The notes: a model not told the origin generated them from the letters alone. A DNA stretch of 64,000 nucleotides from Rothia sp. SD9660Na (GCF_030064065.1 NZ_CP125946.1:372001-436000); one strand, 5' to 3'. Counted from the first letter of the stretch, positions 33,139 to 42,916 are shown. Program-made: numbers and translations.

Positions 33139-34764
33139 ATGTCAACCACCGCACTCGGCATGCCCAAGGTCCGCCACGGCGTCGGCAACATCTTCGAATT
33201 CGAGCCCTTCCCCGAATATGCAGAGAAGGAACTCCAGAACGAGCAGTTGCGCGCCAACCTGGGCTTTGCTACCCACAAGATTCGTAATAAGCGCGCCGCC
33301 GTCATCTCAGAACTGCCCGACTGGCAGGATCTGCGCACCGCAGGTTCCATGATTAAGCAGAAGGTCATGGCTAACCTCGACACCTACCTCGAAGAATTCG
33401 AAAAGAACTTCACCGCCCGTGGCGGCCACGTGCACTGGGCCCGCGACGCTCATGAGGCCAACGAAATCGCCCTCAAGCTGATCCAGGCCGAAGGCGTCAC
33501 CGAGGTCAACAAGATTAAGTCAATGGCCACCGCCGAAACCGGCCTCAACGAGTTCCTCGAAGAGCACGGCATCCACGCTATTGAAACCGACCTAGCAGAA
33601 GAAATCGTGCAGCTGGGCGACAACGACCGCCCCTCCCACATCCTGGTGCCCGCAATCCACCGCAACCGCACCGAGATTCGCGATATCTTCCTCAAGAAGA
33701 TTGAGGGCGTCAACCCCAACCTCACCAACGACCCCGCAGAACTAGCAGAAGCCTCCCGCTTCCGCCTGCGCGAAAAGTTCCTGACCAACAAGGTCGCTAT
33801 CTCAGGCGTCAACTTCGGTATCGCCGAAACCGGTACCATGACCATCGTTGAGTCTGAAGGCAACGGCCGTATGTGCCTGACCCTGCCCGATACCCTGATT
33901 ACCTTTATGGGCATCGAAAAGCTGCTGCCAACCCTGCAGGATCTCGAGGTCTTCACCCAGCTGCTACCCCGCTCGTCCACCGGTGAGCGCATGAACCCCT
34001 ACACCTCCATGTGGACCGGTGTAACCCCCGGCGACGGCCCTCAGAACCTGCACGTCATCCTGATGGACAACGGCCGTACCGCAGCCCTGGCCGACCAGGT
34101 TGGCCGCCAGGCCCTGCACTGCATCCGCTGTTCAGCCTGTATGAACGTCTGCCCCGTCTACGAACGTGCAGGTGGCCACGCCTACGGCTCCACCTACCCC
34201 GGCCCCATCGGCGCAATTCTCTCCCCCCAGCTGGGCGGTATCGAGAACCAGTACAACTCCACCCTGCCTTACGCGTCCTCCCTCTGCGGCGCCTGCTACG
34301 AAGCCTGCCCCGTTAAAATCAATATTCCCGACGTGCTGGTTCACCTGCGCGGCAAGGCCGTTGACCACGAAAAGGCTCAGGGCGAATTCGCCGGTGGCAA
34401 GAAGGACCGCCACGTGCAGATGGACGCCATGATGTTTGGTGCCAAGAAGCTCTTCAGCTCAGGCGCCCTCATGGCCCTGGCTACCAAGGGCCTTCCCGCC
34501 TCTAAGCTGATCACCGGCAAGAGAGGCAAGATTACCAAGCTGCCCGGTATCGTCGGCGGCTGGACCGAATACCGTGATATCCCGGCACCCCCCAAGACCT
34601 CCTTCCGCAACGAGTGGAAGAAGGAACGCGGTTCTGCTCCCAAGCGTGTAGGCGGCGAACGCGTTGACCTTCAGGCCATTATTGCCGCTAACCAGGCTAA
34701 GCTTGCCGAGGCCCACGCCAACGCTGAGACCGCTAACCCCATCGCCCCCAAGGAGGCCAACTAA
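33139..34764 (+). CDS. lutB: LutB, lactate-utilisation iron-sulfur protein
   Basis: 541 residues, a little longer than B. subtilis LutB. An N-terminal LUD-like domain (FEKNFTARGGHVHWARDAHEAN) is followed by two 4Fe-4S clusters near 330-410: HCIRCSACMNVCPVYERAGG and LCGACYEACPVKINIPD. A C-terminal region carries EKAQGEF. The extra ~60-residue C-terminal tail is basic and Ala-rich. It starts 4 nt after lutA and overlaps lutC by one base. Confidence 0.96.
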   Translation: MSTTALGMPKVRHGVGNIFEFEPFPEYAEKELQNEQLRANLGFATHKIRNKRAAVISELPDWQDLRTAGSMIKQKVMANLDTYLEEFEKNFTARGGHVHWARDAHEANEIALKLIQAEGVTEVNKIKSMATAETGLNEFLEEHGIHAIETDLAEEIVQLGDNDRPSHILVPAIHRNRTEIRDIFLKKIEGVNPNLTNDPAELAEASRFRLREKFLTNKVAISGVNFGIAETGTMTIVESEGNGRMCLTLPDTLITFMGIEKLLPTLQDLEVFTQLLPRSSTGERMNPYTSMWTGVTPGDGPQNLHVILMDNGRTAALADQVGRQALHCIRCSACMNVCPVYERAGGHAYGSTYPGPIGAILSPQLGGIENQYNSTLPYASSLCGACYEACPVKINIPDVLVHLRGKAVDHEKAQGEFAGGKKDRHVQMDAMMFGAKKLFSSGALMALATKGLPASKLITGKRGKITKLPGIVGGWTEYRDIPAPPKTSFRNEWKKERGSAPKRVGGERVDLQAIIAANQAKLAEAHANAETANPIAPKEAN

Positions 34765-35405
34765 TGTCTGATGCAAAAGCAGAAATCCTGGGCCGCATCC
34801 GCGCCTCCCTCTGGGACAATCCCCAGCCGGCTGAGCCCGTCCGCGCCTACCGCCGCGAAAGCGACAAGGGCAGCGAGGAAATCATCGAGATGCTGGTCGA
34901 CCGCCTAATCGACTACAAGGCTAACGTCTACCACGAGACCGAAGAAACCATCGCCGCCCGTGTGGGTGAGCTGCTGGGTAAGTCCTCCCGCTACGTGGTA
35001 CCCACCGGCCTCAAGGCCGAGTGGCTGCCCGAAGACACCGCAGCCCGCTCCCGCGTGGTTGACTCCGGTAACGCCAACAAGCCCGGGGCTCTCTCTGTGC
35101 GCGAGCTCGACGCCATCGACGCGGTTGTCACCTCTTCGACCGTCTCCTGCGCTGAAACCGGCACCATCGCCCTAAACAGCACCGAGACCGAAGGCCGCCG
35201 TGCCATCACCCTGGTACCCGACCACCACATCTGCGTGGTTCCCGTCGATACCATCGTCGAGCTGATCCCCGAGACCGTGGCTCGCCTGAACTTCGACAAG
35301 CCCATCACCTGGATCTCAGGCCCCTCCGCAACCTCAGACATCGAGCTGATTCGCGTTGAAGGTGTGCACGGCCCCCGTACCCTGGACGTCATCATCCTCA
35401 AGTAG
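34764..35405 (+). CDS. lutC: LutC, LUD-domain protein of lactate utilisation
   Basis: 213 residues. It is a LUD domain protein with the motif SSTVSCAETGTIALNS and PDHHICVVPVDTIVELIPE. The C-terminus ISGPSATSDIELIRVEGVHGPRTLDVIIL is diagnostic of LutC/YkgG. Its ATG overlaps the lutB stop (TAATG), so the three Lut proteins are translated in concert. It is followed by a strong terminator. Confidence 0.95.
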   Translation: MSDAKAEILGRIRASLWDNPQPAEPVRAYRRESDKGSEEIIEMLVDRLIDYKANVYHETEETIAARVGELLGKSSRYVVPTGLKAEWLPEDTAARSRVVDSGNANKPGALSVRELDAIDAVVTSSTVSCAETGTIALNSTETEGRRAITLVPDHHICVVPVDTIVELIPETVARLNFDKPITWISGPSATSDIELIRVEGVHGPRTLDVIILK

Positions 35406-35427
35406 GCTCATACCTGATCTGTGATAG

Positions 35428-35464
35428 AAAGGGCCCCCTTGCTCAGGCAAGGGGGCCCTTTTAT
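35428..35464. terminator. strong terminator after lutABC
   Basis: A perfect stem AAAGGGCCCCCTTGC ... GCAAGGGGGCCCTTT is followed by TTATTG; the A run on the other side also serves the convergent antiporter gene. Confidence 0.9.
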
Positions 35465-35483
35465 TGGGTGCTTCAAGGGGAAG

Positions 35484-36845
35484 CTAGGGATTCGGACGCT
35501 TGATGACGGGAAGAGCGCCCGTAGCCGCCCGCACCGCGGCGGCCCGCTCTAGCTTCTTAGCGCTACGACGCTGCCGGGAACCTGAGCCGCCATCGGCCTC
35601 TGAGTTGCTACCGGCGTCTTTACGCCCTACTGCCCCGATGGCCGAGGCCCACAGGGGGAAGAGAAGGACGGTCAGCGCCCCACCTGCCACCAGCAGGGAG
35701 GCGTTTTGTTCGCTGAGCAGATCGTTGGCCAGCGCCACCTCGGTGACAGCAACAATGATGGGCAGACCCGCCGCAGAGTAGAGCCCCAGCTGGAGCTTTT
35801 CCTGCACGGTGGTGAGCCCCGAACCGGTATCGAAAAACTTTTCAGCGGCAAAGACCGGCAGGCCGCGCACCGCCAGAATACCGAGCACGATGCCGGCAAG
35901 GAGCAACGGCTGCTCCCAGATGACAGACACCTTAATGCCCATGCCTGAGCTGACGAAGAAGAGGGGGATAAGGAAGGAGAAGCCCAGGGTTTCAAGGCGC
36001 TTTGAGAAGGGTTCAAATGCGCCCTCGGGGGTGAGAGAGCGCAGGATGATACCGGCGGCAAAGGCCCCCAGCACCACATCGAGCTCAAAGACCGCGGCAA
36101 CCATCATGAGGGTGGCCAGCAGAAACATGGCCAGGCGGAGCATGGTCTGGCTGGTGGTGTTAGCTTCAGCTGCCATAGTGCGGCGCAGGCCAGGAATGTG
36201 CTCAAAGAGGCGGTGGGGCACAATCGCTGAAATCACCGCGATCACCATAAAAGCGAGCAGAATCATTACCGCTACCCAGGGGGCATGCGATGAGAGCAGT
36301 AGTGACATGGCGAAGATGGGGAAGAGCTCACCGATAGCCCCGTGCACCATCACCCCGTCGCCCACCTTTGTGCCCGATTTTCCGTGGCTCTTGAGGAGGG
36401 GTAGGAGCGTGCCCAGGGCGGTGGAACTCAGGGCAATACCGATGACCGCGTAGGTAGAGAAAGAATCCGAAAACTGGGAGAGGCTCATCGCCAGAACCAG
36501 GCCGAGGGTGAAGCTCACCAGCCAGGACCCCACAGCGAAGGCCCCCTGGCGCCCGCGCAGGGCTCCGGCGTTAATTTCGTAACCAGCCAGCAAAAAGAGC
36601 AGGCCCAGACCCAGATCCTTCACCAGAGCAACCCCGCCGTCGGTACTCGCGAAGCCTAGCACCTCGGGCCCGATCAGCACACCGAAGATCAGCAGGAAGA
36701 CAACATCTGGAATTTTCTTCTGAACGAGGGCGGACGCCAGCGGCGCCAGCAGGGCAGCGGCGGCTATCCAGAAGATAGAAATATACTCGCTGGTCGCTGA
36801 TGAGCCAGCGGCCAACAGGACGGCGTCAGTAGGGTAGGTATTCAT
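35484..36845 (-). CDS. CPA2-family cation/proton antiporter
   Basis: 453 residues from the ATG at 36845; in-frame starts at 36857 and 36872 are possible. About 12 membrane segments. Motifs include LLIFGVLIGPEVLG, GLGLLFLLAGYEIN (the E/D-rich ion site in helix 3), SSTALGTLLPLL and FAAGIILRSLTP. There is no RCK/TrkA-N domain, so it is of the NapA/GerN type rather than KefB with its regulatory part. Na+/H+ or K+/H+ exchange is expected. The cytosolic C-terminus is basic and Ser-rich. Confidence 0.88.
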   Translation of the reverse strand: MNTYPTDAVLLAAGSSATSEYISIFWIAAAALLAPLASALVQKKIPDVVFLLIFGVLIGPEVLGFASTDGGVALVKDLGLGLLFLLAGYEINAGALRGRQGAFAVGSWLVSFTLGLVLAMSLSQFSDSFSTYAVIGIALSSTALGTLLPLLKSHGKSGTKVGDGVMVHGAIGELFPIFAMSLLLSSHAPWVAVMILLAFMVIAVISAIVPHRLFEHIPGLRRTMAAEANTTSQTMLRLAMFLLATLMMVAAVFELDVVLGAFAAGIILRSLTPEGAFEPFSKRLETLGFSFLIPLFFVSSGMGIKVSVIWEQPLLLAGIVLGILAVRGLPVFAAEKFFDTGSGLTTVQEKLQLGLYSAAGLPIIVAVTEVALANDLLSEQNASLLVAGGALTVLLFPLWASAIGAVGRKDAGSNSEADGGSGSRQRRSAKKLERAAAVRAATGALPVIKRPNP

Positions 36846-36959
36846 GGTGGCTTTCATCGAGGTGAGAGGCAACCTATCTAGTGTGCCATGTGTGCCCCTG
36901 TCCGCGCAGGGTGGCGGGGCAGTGTTAGGCTAAAGCATGTATTTATTGAGGAGTATTGC

Positions 36960-37973
36960 GTGACCGACCTAAAAACCGCAGGCCGTGTTATCGGTATTGA
37001 CCTGGCTCGCTGTGCTGCTCTGATTAGCATGTTTATCGCCCGTGGAGCCCCCGGCGGTGGCCCCGGTGGGATGTTGAACCTGAGTGAGTTTCTGACTGCC
37101 CCGCTCTTTGCCTTCCTCTTAGGGGCGGGCGCTTTCTTTTCATCTCAGCGTATGAGCTTCCCCGCCCTCTTTGCCTCTTCGGTGGTGCGGGCTATAGCCC
37201 TGGTTGCTCTGGGGCTCTACATCGGTACCTGGGGCGCCCAGGTCGATATCGTACTGGAGTACCTGGGGCTGCTGAGTCTGCTTGTGGCCCCCCTTGTCTT
37301 CCTGCCCTCCTGGGCCCTGGCCCTCCTGGCTGTGGGTAGCTGGTGGTTTGCGGCGTCCGCCCGGACCTACTTCCAGCCCCAGGCTATGCAGGCTTCTCTT
37401 GACGGCAGCTACACTGCCTACCTCTACGAGTGGATGTTTACCGGCCAGAACTACCAGGTCTTTACGCTGCTGACCTACGCCTGCATCGGTGCGGTGATTG
37501 CCTTCCTCATCGAACGCTGGGGTGTCTGGGTCGATGTAGCCCTGACCTTGTTGGGGAGTCTGGTGACCGGCGGTCTCTTCTGGTACTCCCGTTTTGCTGT
37601 TGCAGAGTTCCTTCCCTACACCTCCAGTCGGCTTGAGATTGCCTTTAGCCTGGCATCCTGCCTGGCGACCGTGGGCTGGTGCTGCCTGCTGGCGCGTGCT
37701 CTGGCCGGGCGGGAGCACCTGGCCGGTGTACCGGTAGCGGCTGGGCGCATGACCCTTTCCCTCTATGTGCTCCAGATAGCCGTGCTAGCCCTGTATTCCA
37801 ACTATGCGCCGGCCTACGGCCTGCCTGCCTCGGATAACTCCTGGGCTATGATGTTCGGGCTCATTCTGGGTGCCCTGCTCTTTGCCTGGGTCTGGCAGCG
37901 ACTGCTGGGGCAGACCTTTATGCGGCGCGGCCCCCTGGAGACTCCGCTAGCGTGGATCTCTGGCAGGGGCTAG
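36960..37973 (+). CDS. DUF418/heparan acetyltransferase-like membrane protein
   Basis: 337 residues from the GTG at 36960, which has GAGGAG at proper distance; a longer frame from 36888 covers the promoter region and is rejected. RVIGIDLARCAALISMF at the start and GRMTLSLYVLQ with LLGQTFMRRGPLETPL at the end match the DUF418/DUF1624 fold of membrane acyltransferase-like proteins. About 9-10 membrane segments. Acyl transfer to a cell-envelope sugar is possible but unproven. The MMPL gene follows after 9 nt, so they form an operon. Confidence 0.8.
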   Translation: MTDLKTAGRVIGIDLARCAALISMFIARGAPGGGPGGMLNLSEFLTAPLFAFLLGAGAFFSSQRMSFPALFASSVVRAIALVALGLYIGTWGAQVDIVLEYLGLLSLLVAPLVFLPSWALALLAVGSWWFAASARTYFQPQAMQASLDGSYTAYLYEWMFTGQNYQVFTLLTYACIGAVIAFLIERWGVWVDVALTLLGSLVTGGLFWYSRFAVAEFLPYTSSRLEIAFSLASCLATVGWCCLLARALAGREHLAGVPVAAGRMTLSLYVLQIAVLALYSNYAPAYGLPASDNSWAMMFGLILGALLFAWVWQRLLGQTFMRRGPLETPLAWISGRG

Positions 37974-37982
37974 ACTCTCAGC

Positions 37983-40136
37983 ATGCATACTTTTTCTTCG
38001 GAAGCCGGCTCCACCAGGGCCGGCTCTTCTTCACGCACCTGGGTGCGGGTAGCTCTAGCTGCCCTGCTGGCCCTGGCCTGGCTTGCCGTGGCAGGCATCG
38101 GCGGGCCTTACTTCGGTAAGATCTCCGAGGTCTCAACCAATTCCCAGACAGATTTTCTGCCCGCCTCTGCTGAATCTACTCAGGTGGTAGAGCAGCAGGG
38201 TGACTTCCTGGGCACCGACGCGGTACCCGCGATTCTCGTCTTTGAAGCCGACGGCTCCCTCACCGACTCCCACCGCACCTACCTGGAAGGCCTGACCGAC
38301 CAGCTGGCGGCGTCCGGAACCTTCACCGGTGAAAGCTCACCCGTAATCTACTCAGAGGACGGCCAGGCGGCGGAGCTCATTCTGCCCATCTCCACCGACC
38401 AGGAGACCCGAGGGGTTGTTGACGGTATCCGCGCTGAGATAGCCCAGGCCCCCAATGGCCTCACCGGCTATGTGACTGGCCCGGCCGGTTTCTCGGCCGA
38501 CCTGGTCGAAGCCTTTGGCGGCATTGACGGAATCTTGCTCGCGGTAGCTCTTATTGTGGTCTTTGTGATTTTGTTGGTGGTCTACCGCTCGCCCCTACTG
38601 CCAGTCATTGTGCTGATGAGCTCCATGGTGGCTCTTTCGGGTGCTATCTTCGTCATCTGGCACATGGCCAATGCTGGGTGGGTCATGATTAACGGCCAGG
38701 TACAGGGAATTCTGCTGATCCTGGTAGTCGGCGCTGCCACCGACTACTCCCTGCTCTATGTAGCCCGCTACCGCGAGGCGCTGACCCAGTACACTTCCCG
38801 CTGGGAAGCAACCCGCGCTGCCTGGCGCGGCTCCCTCGAACCTATCCTGGCTTCCGGTGGCACTGTGATTGCCGGTCTGCTCTGCCTATTGCTCTCTGAG
38901 CTCTCATCGAACAAGGCACTGGGCCCCGTAGCCGCTACAGGTATCGTGCTGTCGATGCTGGCCTCGCTCACCTTCCTGCCCGCTGTCCTAGCCCTGCTGG
39001 GCAGGGTCGCCTTCTGGCCCGCCCGCCCCCGTTACTCATCTGAGGTCAAGGACGCCTCCGCCGGCTTCTGGGCTAAAATTGCGGCTTTCGTCTCGGGCAG
39101 GCCTCGCACGGTCTGGCTGGTTACGGCCCTAGTGCTGGCCATCTTTGCGGGCTTCTCGGCCACCTTCCAGGCTAACGGTGTGCGCCAGTCCGATCTGGTG
39201 CTAGGGGAGTCCCAGGCTAGAGACGGCCAGAACGTGCTGGCGGAACACTTCCCCGGCGGGTCTGGTTCCCCGGCTAACGTCATTATTCCCGCAAGCGAGC
39301 AGGACGGCGCTGTGGCAGCCCTCGATGCCCTAGACGGGGTAAGCTCCATTGCCGCTGTTGCCCAAGACTCGCCTGCCGGTACCGTGCCGGTGGGGGCGTC
39401 CGCTGAGTCCGCCCCGCCCGTTTTTGCCGGTATCAGCCCCACCGAGGTTGAGGGGCGTATCATGCTCCAGGTAACCCTGGCTAATCCCGCTGACTCACCG
39501 GAAGCAGAAGAAACCGTGCGCCAGATGCGTGAGGTCCTGTCCAACGCAGCTCCCGAATCCCTGGTGGGCGGTACCACCGCGTCGGATATTGACACTATCG
39601 ACAGCGCCCAGCGCGACCGGGCTCTGATTATCCCGGTAGTGCTGGTTGTTATCACCCTGATTCTGATGGTTCTGCTGCGCTCAATTCTGGCACCGCTGAT
39701 GCTGGTGGCTTCCACGGTGCTGTCTTATCTCACCGCCCTTGGCGTCTCAGCTCTGGTCTTCAACCATGTTTTCAATTTCCCCGGTGCTGACCCCACTGTG
39801 CCCCTCTACGGGTTCGTCTTCCTGGTAGCCCTTGGGATTGACTACACCATCTTCCTGATGACCCGTGTGAGAGAAGAAGCTCTGCATCAGGGTACTAAGA
39901 GCGGCCTGCGCACAGCCCTGGTAGCAACCGGCGGTGTAATTACCTCGGCCGGTATCGTGCTGGCTGCAACCTTCGCAGCCCTGGGCGTTATCCCGCTGAT
40001 TTTCCTCGCCCAGCTGGCCTTCATCGTTGCTTTCGGCGTACTACTCGATGCCACTGTGGTACGGGCCCTGCTCATACCGGCACTCGTTGAAGACCTGCGC
40101 AAGAACATCTGGTGGCCCTCTAAGCTCTCCCGCTAA
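37983..40136 (+). CDS. MMPL-family membrane exporter
   Basis: 717 residues, the short MMPL form. There are two six-helix halves, each with an external domain. Motifs are GILLILVVGAATDYSLLYVARYRE in helix 4 (GxxTDY-S) and FVFLVALGIDYTIFLMTRVREE in helix 10 (GxDYxxF), the proton-relay Asp-Tyr pairs. FPGGSGSPANVIIPA lies in the second porter domain. It lacks the coiled coil of the other MMPL protein. Co-transcribed with the DUF418-like gene, it may export a lipid that this enzyme modifies; this is inference. A perfect 30-bp palindrome overlaps its stop codon. Confidence 0.9.
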   Translation: MHTFSSEAGSTRAGSSSRTWVRVALAALLALAWLAVAGIGGPYFGKISEVSTNSQTDFLPASAESTQVVEQQGDFLGTDAVPAILVFEADGSLTDSHRTYLEGLTDQLAASGTFTGESSPVIYSEDGQAAELILPISTDQETRGVVDGIRAEIAQAPNGLTGYVTGPAGFSADLVEAFGGIDGILLAVALIVVFVILLVVYRSPLLPVIVLMSSMVALSGAIFVIWHMANAGWVMINGQVQGILLILVVGAATDYSLLYVARYREALTQYTSRWEATRAAWRGSLEPILASGGTVIAGLLCLLLSELSSNKALGPVAATGIVLSMLASLTFLPAVLALLGRVAFWPARPRYSSEVKDASAGFWAKIAAFVSGRPRTVWLVTALVLAIFAGFSATFQANGVRQSDLVLGESQARDGQNVLAEHFPGGSGSPANVIIPASEQDGAVAALDALDGVSSIAAVAQDSPAGTVPVGASAESAPPVFAGISPTEVEGRIMLQVTLANPADSPEAEETVRQMREVLSNAAPESLVGGTTASDIDTIDSAQRDRALIIPVVLVVITLILMVLLRSILAPLMLVASTVLSYLTALGVSALVFNHVFNFPGADPTVPLYGFVFLVALGIDYTIFLMTRVREEALHQGTKSGLRTALVATGGVITSAGIVLAATFAALGVIPLIFLAQLAFIVAFGVLLDATVVRALLIPALVEDLRKNIWWPSKLSR

Positions 40137-40153
40137 GGCCTTAGCGGGAGAGC
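40124..40153. repeat. perfect 30-bp palindrome spanning the MMPL stop codon
   Basis: GCTCTCCCGCTAAGG and its exact reverse complement are back to back, with the TAA stop inside. No T run follows. It may be a stability hairpin or a protein site. Confidence 0.8.
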
Positions 40154-40193
40154 CTATCTCGCCGGGTGGAGCCACCCGTGGGGCATAGAGAAA

Positions 40194-40229
40194 GGGGCCT
40201 CCCTGTTCTACAGGGAGGCCCCAGTTTCT
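40194..40229. terminator. bidirectional terminator between MMPL and FMN reductase genes
   Basis: GGGGCCTCCCTG (40194-40205) pairs with CAGGGAGGCCCC (40211-40222). AGTTTCTT follows on plus and TTTCTC on minus. Confidence 0.85.
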
Positions 40230-40243
40230 TGAGTTAAGCTGGC

Positions 40244-40804
40244 TTAGGCGGCCAGGAACTTGAGGTAGTCAGCCACGAACTGATCAACGTTCTTCTGCTG
40301 CTCTTCTTCTAGCTCCAGCTTGCCGGTGCTCCAGGCTTCACCGGGAATACGGATGCCCAGGCCCTCGCCTTCCATCAGGTTGGCACGGACGTAGGGGACC
40401 AGGTTGCGCAGGTTCTCGCGTACGAACTTGCCGTAGGTTGAGTTAGCAACCGAAGCCACGCCGACCTTCTTGCCGTTGAGGACGGTGGGGGTGGTGTTAT
40501 CGCCCGCGATGACGGCGCGTGAGGCCCAGTCAATCAGGTTCTTCAGTCGGGCAGGGTAGGAGCCGTTGTATTCGGGGGAGACCAGAATCAGGCCGGCCGC
40601 GTTCGCGATATCGGTGCGCAGCTTCTCGACGGAAGCGGGTGCGGGGAATTCGGAGTTCTGGCTGAGTAGGGGGACGGCTGAGAAGTCGTAGACCTCGGCG
40701 CTCTGCCCTTCGTTTTCAAGGGCTTCGACGAGCTGCTCTGCCAGTTGGGTGTTGAAGGAGCCGTTACGGTCGGAACCTGAGATAACGAGAACTTTCTGTG
40801 ACAC
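40244..40804 (-). CDS. NADPH-dependent FMN reductase family protein
   Basis: 186 residues from the GTG at 40804, which has AAAGGA six bases upstream; the ORF could be extended 5 codons to another GTG that overlaps this ribosome site. Flavodoxin-like fold: LVISGSDRNGSFNTQLAE binds the FMN phosphate, and LVSPEYNGSYPARLKNLIDWASR is the family signature. It is expected to reduce FMN, quinones or azo compounds with NAD(P)H in the cytosol. Monocistronic. Confidence 0.9.
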   Translation of the reverse strand: MSQKVLVISGSDRNGSFNTQLAEQLVEALENEGQSAEVYDFSAVPLLSQNSEFPAPASVEKLRTDIANAAGLILVSPEYNGSYPARLKNLIDWASRAVIAGDNTTPTVLNGKKVGVASVANSTYGKFVRENLRNLVPYVRANLMEGEGLGIRIPGEAWSTGKLELEEEQQKNVDQFVADYLKFLAA

Positions 40805-40909
40805 TGGTTTTCCTTTCACATTTGTATTTTTCTTTAGACTACACCCAATAAACTTTACAAAGCAAGTATTTGTGACGTGGTGTCACGTGCAGGAGACAAG
40901 AGAGATATG

Positions 40910-40945
40910 AAAAAACCGCCCCCGACTAGAGTCAGGGGCGGTTGT
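40910..40945 (-). terminator. terminator of the tRNA-Pro gene
   Basis: On the minus strand CAACCGCCCCTGAC ... GGGGGCGGTT is followed by TTTTTCAT, directly downstream of the tRNA. Confidence 0.85.
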
Positions 40946-40948
40946 GCT

Positions 40949-41025
40949 TGGTCGGGATGACAGGATTTGAACCTGCGACCTCGTCGTCCCGAACGACGCG
41001 CGCTACCAAGCTGCGCCACATCCCG
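40949..41025 (-). tRNA. tRNA-Pro (CGG), CCA encoded
   Basis: A cloverleaf can be drawn on the minus strand: acceptor CGGGATG/CATCCCG (41019-41025 with 40953-40959), D arm with AGCTTGGTAGC, anticodon stem CGTCG/CGACG with loop TTCGGGA (anticodon CGG, reads CCG), and T arm with GGTTCAAATCC. Discriminator A is followed by an encoded CCA. Confidence 0.96.
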
Positions 41026-41091
41026 ATTGCTGCATATAACAACCTCTCAAGTATAGCGCGGCGGTCTTAAGCCTGCCAAATCACCCCCGAC

Positions 41092-42912
41092 TTAGCCCTC
41101 GGTGCTGTTGTTCTCTTCCCAGGCGCGGGACATGGCGGCAAAGCGTCCGCCGGCCTCGACCAGGGCGGCGGGGGAGCCGTCCTCAACCACGCGCCCGTCC
41201 GCCACCACCAGCACCCGGTCGGCGGTGAGCACCGTGGAAAGCCGGTGGGCAATCACCACAGAGGTGCGCCCGGCCAGCAGGGACTCCAGGCCCCGTTGCA
41301 CCAGTTTCTCGGTGGGAATATCGAGGGAGGCGGTGGCTTCATCGAGAATTAGGACGGCCGGGTCGGCTAGGAAGGCCCGGGCAAAGGAAATGAGCTGCCG
41401 CTGGCCCGCAGAGATCCGCCCGCCGCGTTTAGAGAGGTTGGTATCGAAGCCCTGGGGCAGGCTGGCGACGAAGTCGTAGGCTCCGACCCTGCGGGCAGCT
41501 TCGAACACCTCTTCATCGCTGGCAGCCGGGTTGCCCAGGCGGATATTGTCTGCCACGGTGCCCTTGAAGAGGTAGGCCTCCTGGGTCACCATGACGACCT
41601 CGCGGCGCAGCTGTTCATCGGATAGGTCGCGCAGGTCTACCCCGTCGAGAGTGAGTTGACCATGGGTGACATCGTAGAAGCGGGCAATGAGTTTGGCGAT
41701 GGTTGATTTACCGGCGCCGGTTTCTCCCACCAGGGCTAGGCGCTGCCCGGCGGGGATGTCGAGATTCAGGCGATGTAGGGCGGGGCGTCCTTCGACGTAT
41801 TCAAATTCAACCTCATCGAAGACCAAGTGGCCCGTTGCTGGGGTCTCGCGCTGGGCTGGACGCTCGGGCTCAGCTACCTCGGGCTCTTCGGCGAGGAAGC
41901 CCGAGACTTTTTCGAGGGCAGAGACCGCTGACTGGAACATGTTGTAGTAGTCCGAGAGCATGAAGATAGGCTCAAAGACCCGGTTGGCGTAGATGACCAG
42001 GGCCAGTAGGGTGCCGGCCTGCATGGAGCCGCCCAGAATGGAGTAACCGCCAATGACCAGCACAATGGCCACGAAGATGTTACCCAGGGCCTGTAGGGCT
42101 GGCATGTAGGTGCCGTGCACCTTGATGGACTGCATGACGCGCACTCGGTAGTCCTCGGCGGCGTCCGCGTAGGCTGCGCGCGAGCTCGCCTCGGCGCGGA
42201 AGGCCTTGACGGCGCGTAGGCCGGTGAAGGTTTCGGCAAAGCGGGAGATGATGCGGGCGGACGCCACCCGCTGGGCCCGGTAGGCCAGTTCAGATTCGCG
42301 GCGGAACCAGGCGGTCAGCCAGGCGATGGGCAGCATCATCACCAGCAGGGCGAGGCCTGCCCGCCAGTCCATCAGGCAAAGAGCAAGCACGGTAAAAGAG
42401 ATAGAGAGCAGCATGGCTGCAAGCTCAGAAAGCCCCGAGTCGAGGAACTGCCGAATCGTATCGAGGTCGCTGGTGAGGCGGGAGATGACGCGGCCCGAGG
42501 TGTAGGTGTCGTGAAAGCCTACCGAGAGTTTTTGGGCGTGCTCAAACATGCGCTGGCGCAGGTCAAAGAGCACCTTCTGGGAAATTTTGTAGGTGAGCAG
42601 AATGTTGGTGTAGGTCGCTAGGCCAGCGACGACCGCTGCCGCTACATAGAGGGCTGCCAGGGTGATGGCGTAGCTGCTGTCTCCTGCCAGCAGGGGTTCT
42701 AGGGCGTCGTTGATAGCTGTGGAAATCAGCCAGGGCATGGCGGTGGTCAGTGCAGTTGCCAGGACGACCAGGAAGAGGGTAAAGACGAGGTGGCCCCGCA
42801 CCGGGCGTAGTGCATCGACAAGCAGGGTTACCGAGCGCTGCCGCACGGCCCTGGATTCTTCGCGACTCAGGGTGATCTTGTCTTCGGAATCTGTAATGTT
42901 CTGTGCAGCCAC
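41092..42912 (-). CDS. ABC exporter half-transporter, catalytically intact subunit
   Basis: 606 residues from a GTG behind AAGGAGGG. Six membrane helices in residues ~35-330, then an ATPase domain: Walker A VGETGAGKSTIAKL near 385, Q-loop MVTQEAYLF, signature ISAGQRQLISFARA (one change from LSGGQ), Walker B with catalytic Glu LILDEATASLD, and H-loop IAHRLST. The upstream gene encodes a second half with an altered Walker B end, so the two form a heterodimeric exporter of the BmrCD/TM287-288 kind. Substrate (drug, lipid or peptide) unknown. Confidence 0.93.
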   Translation of the reverse strand: MAAQNITDSEDKITLSREESRAVRQRSVTLLVDALRPVRGHLVFTLFLVVLATALTTAMPWLISTAINDALEPLLAGDSSYAITLAALYVAAAVVAGLATYTNILLTYKISQKVLFDLRQRMFEHAQKLSVGFHDTYTSGRVISRLTSDLDTIRQFLDSGLSELAAMLLSISFTVLALCLMDWRAGLALLVMMLPIAWLTAWFRRESELAYRAQRVASARIISRFAETFTGLRAVKAFRAEASSRAAYADAAEDYRVRVMQSIKVHGTYMPALQALGNIFVAIVLVIGGYSILGGSMQAGTLLALVIYANRVFEPIFMLSDYYNMFQSAVSALEKVSGFLAEEPEVAEPERPAQRETPATGHLVFDEVEFEYVEGRPALHRLNLDIPAGQRLALVGETGAGKSTIAKLIARFYDVTHGQLTLDGVDLRDLSDEQLRREVVMVTQEAYLFKGTVADNIRLGNPAASDEEVFEAARRVGAYDFVASLPQGFDTNLSKRGGRISAGQRQLISFARAFLADPAVLILDEATASLDIPTEKLVQRGLESLLAGRTSVVIAHRLSTVLTADRVLVVADGRVVEDGSPAALVEAGGRFAAMSRAWEENNSTEG

Positions 42913-42916
42913 GCTG

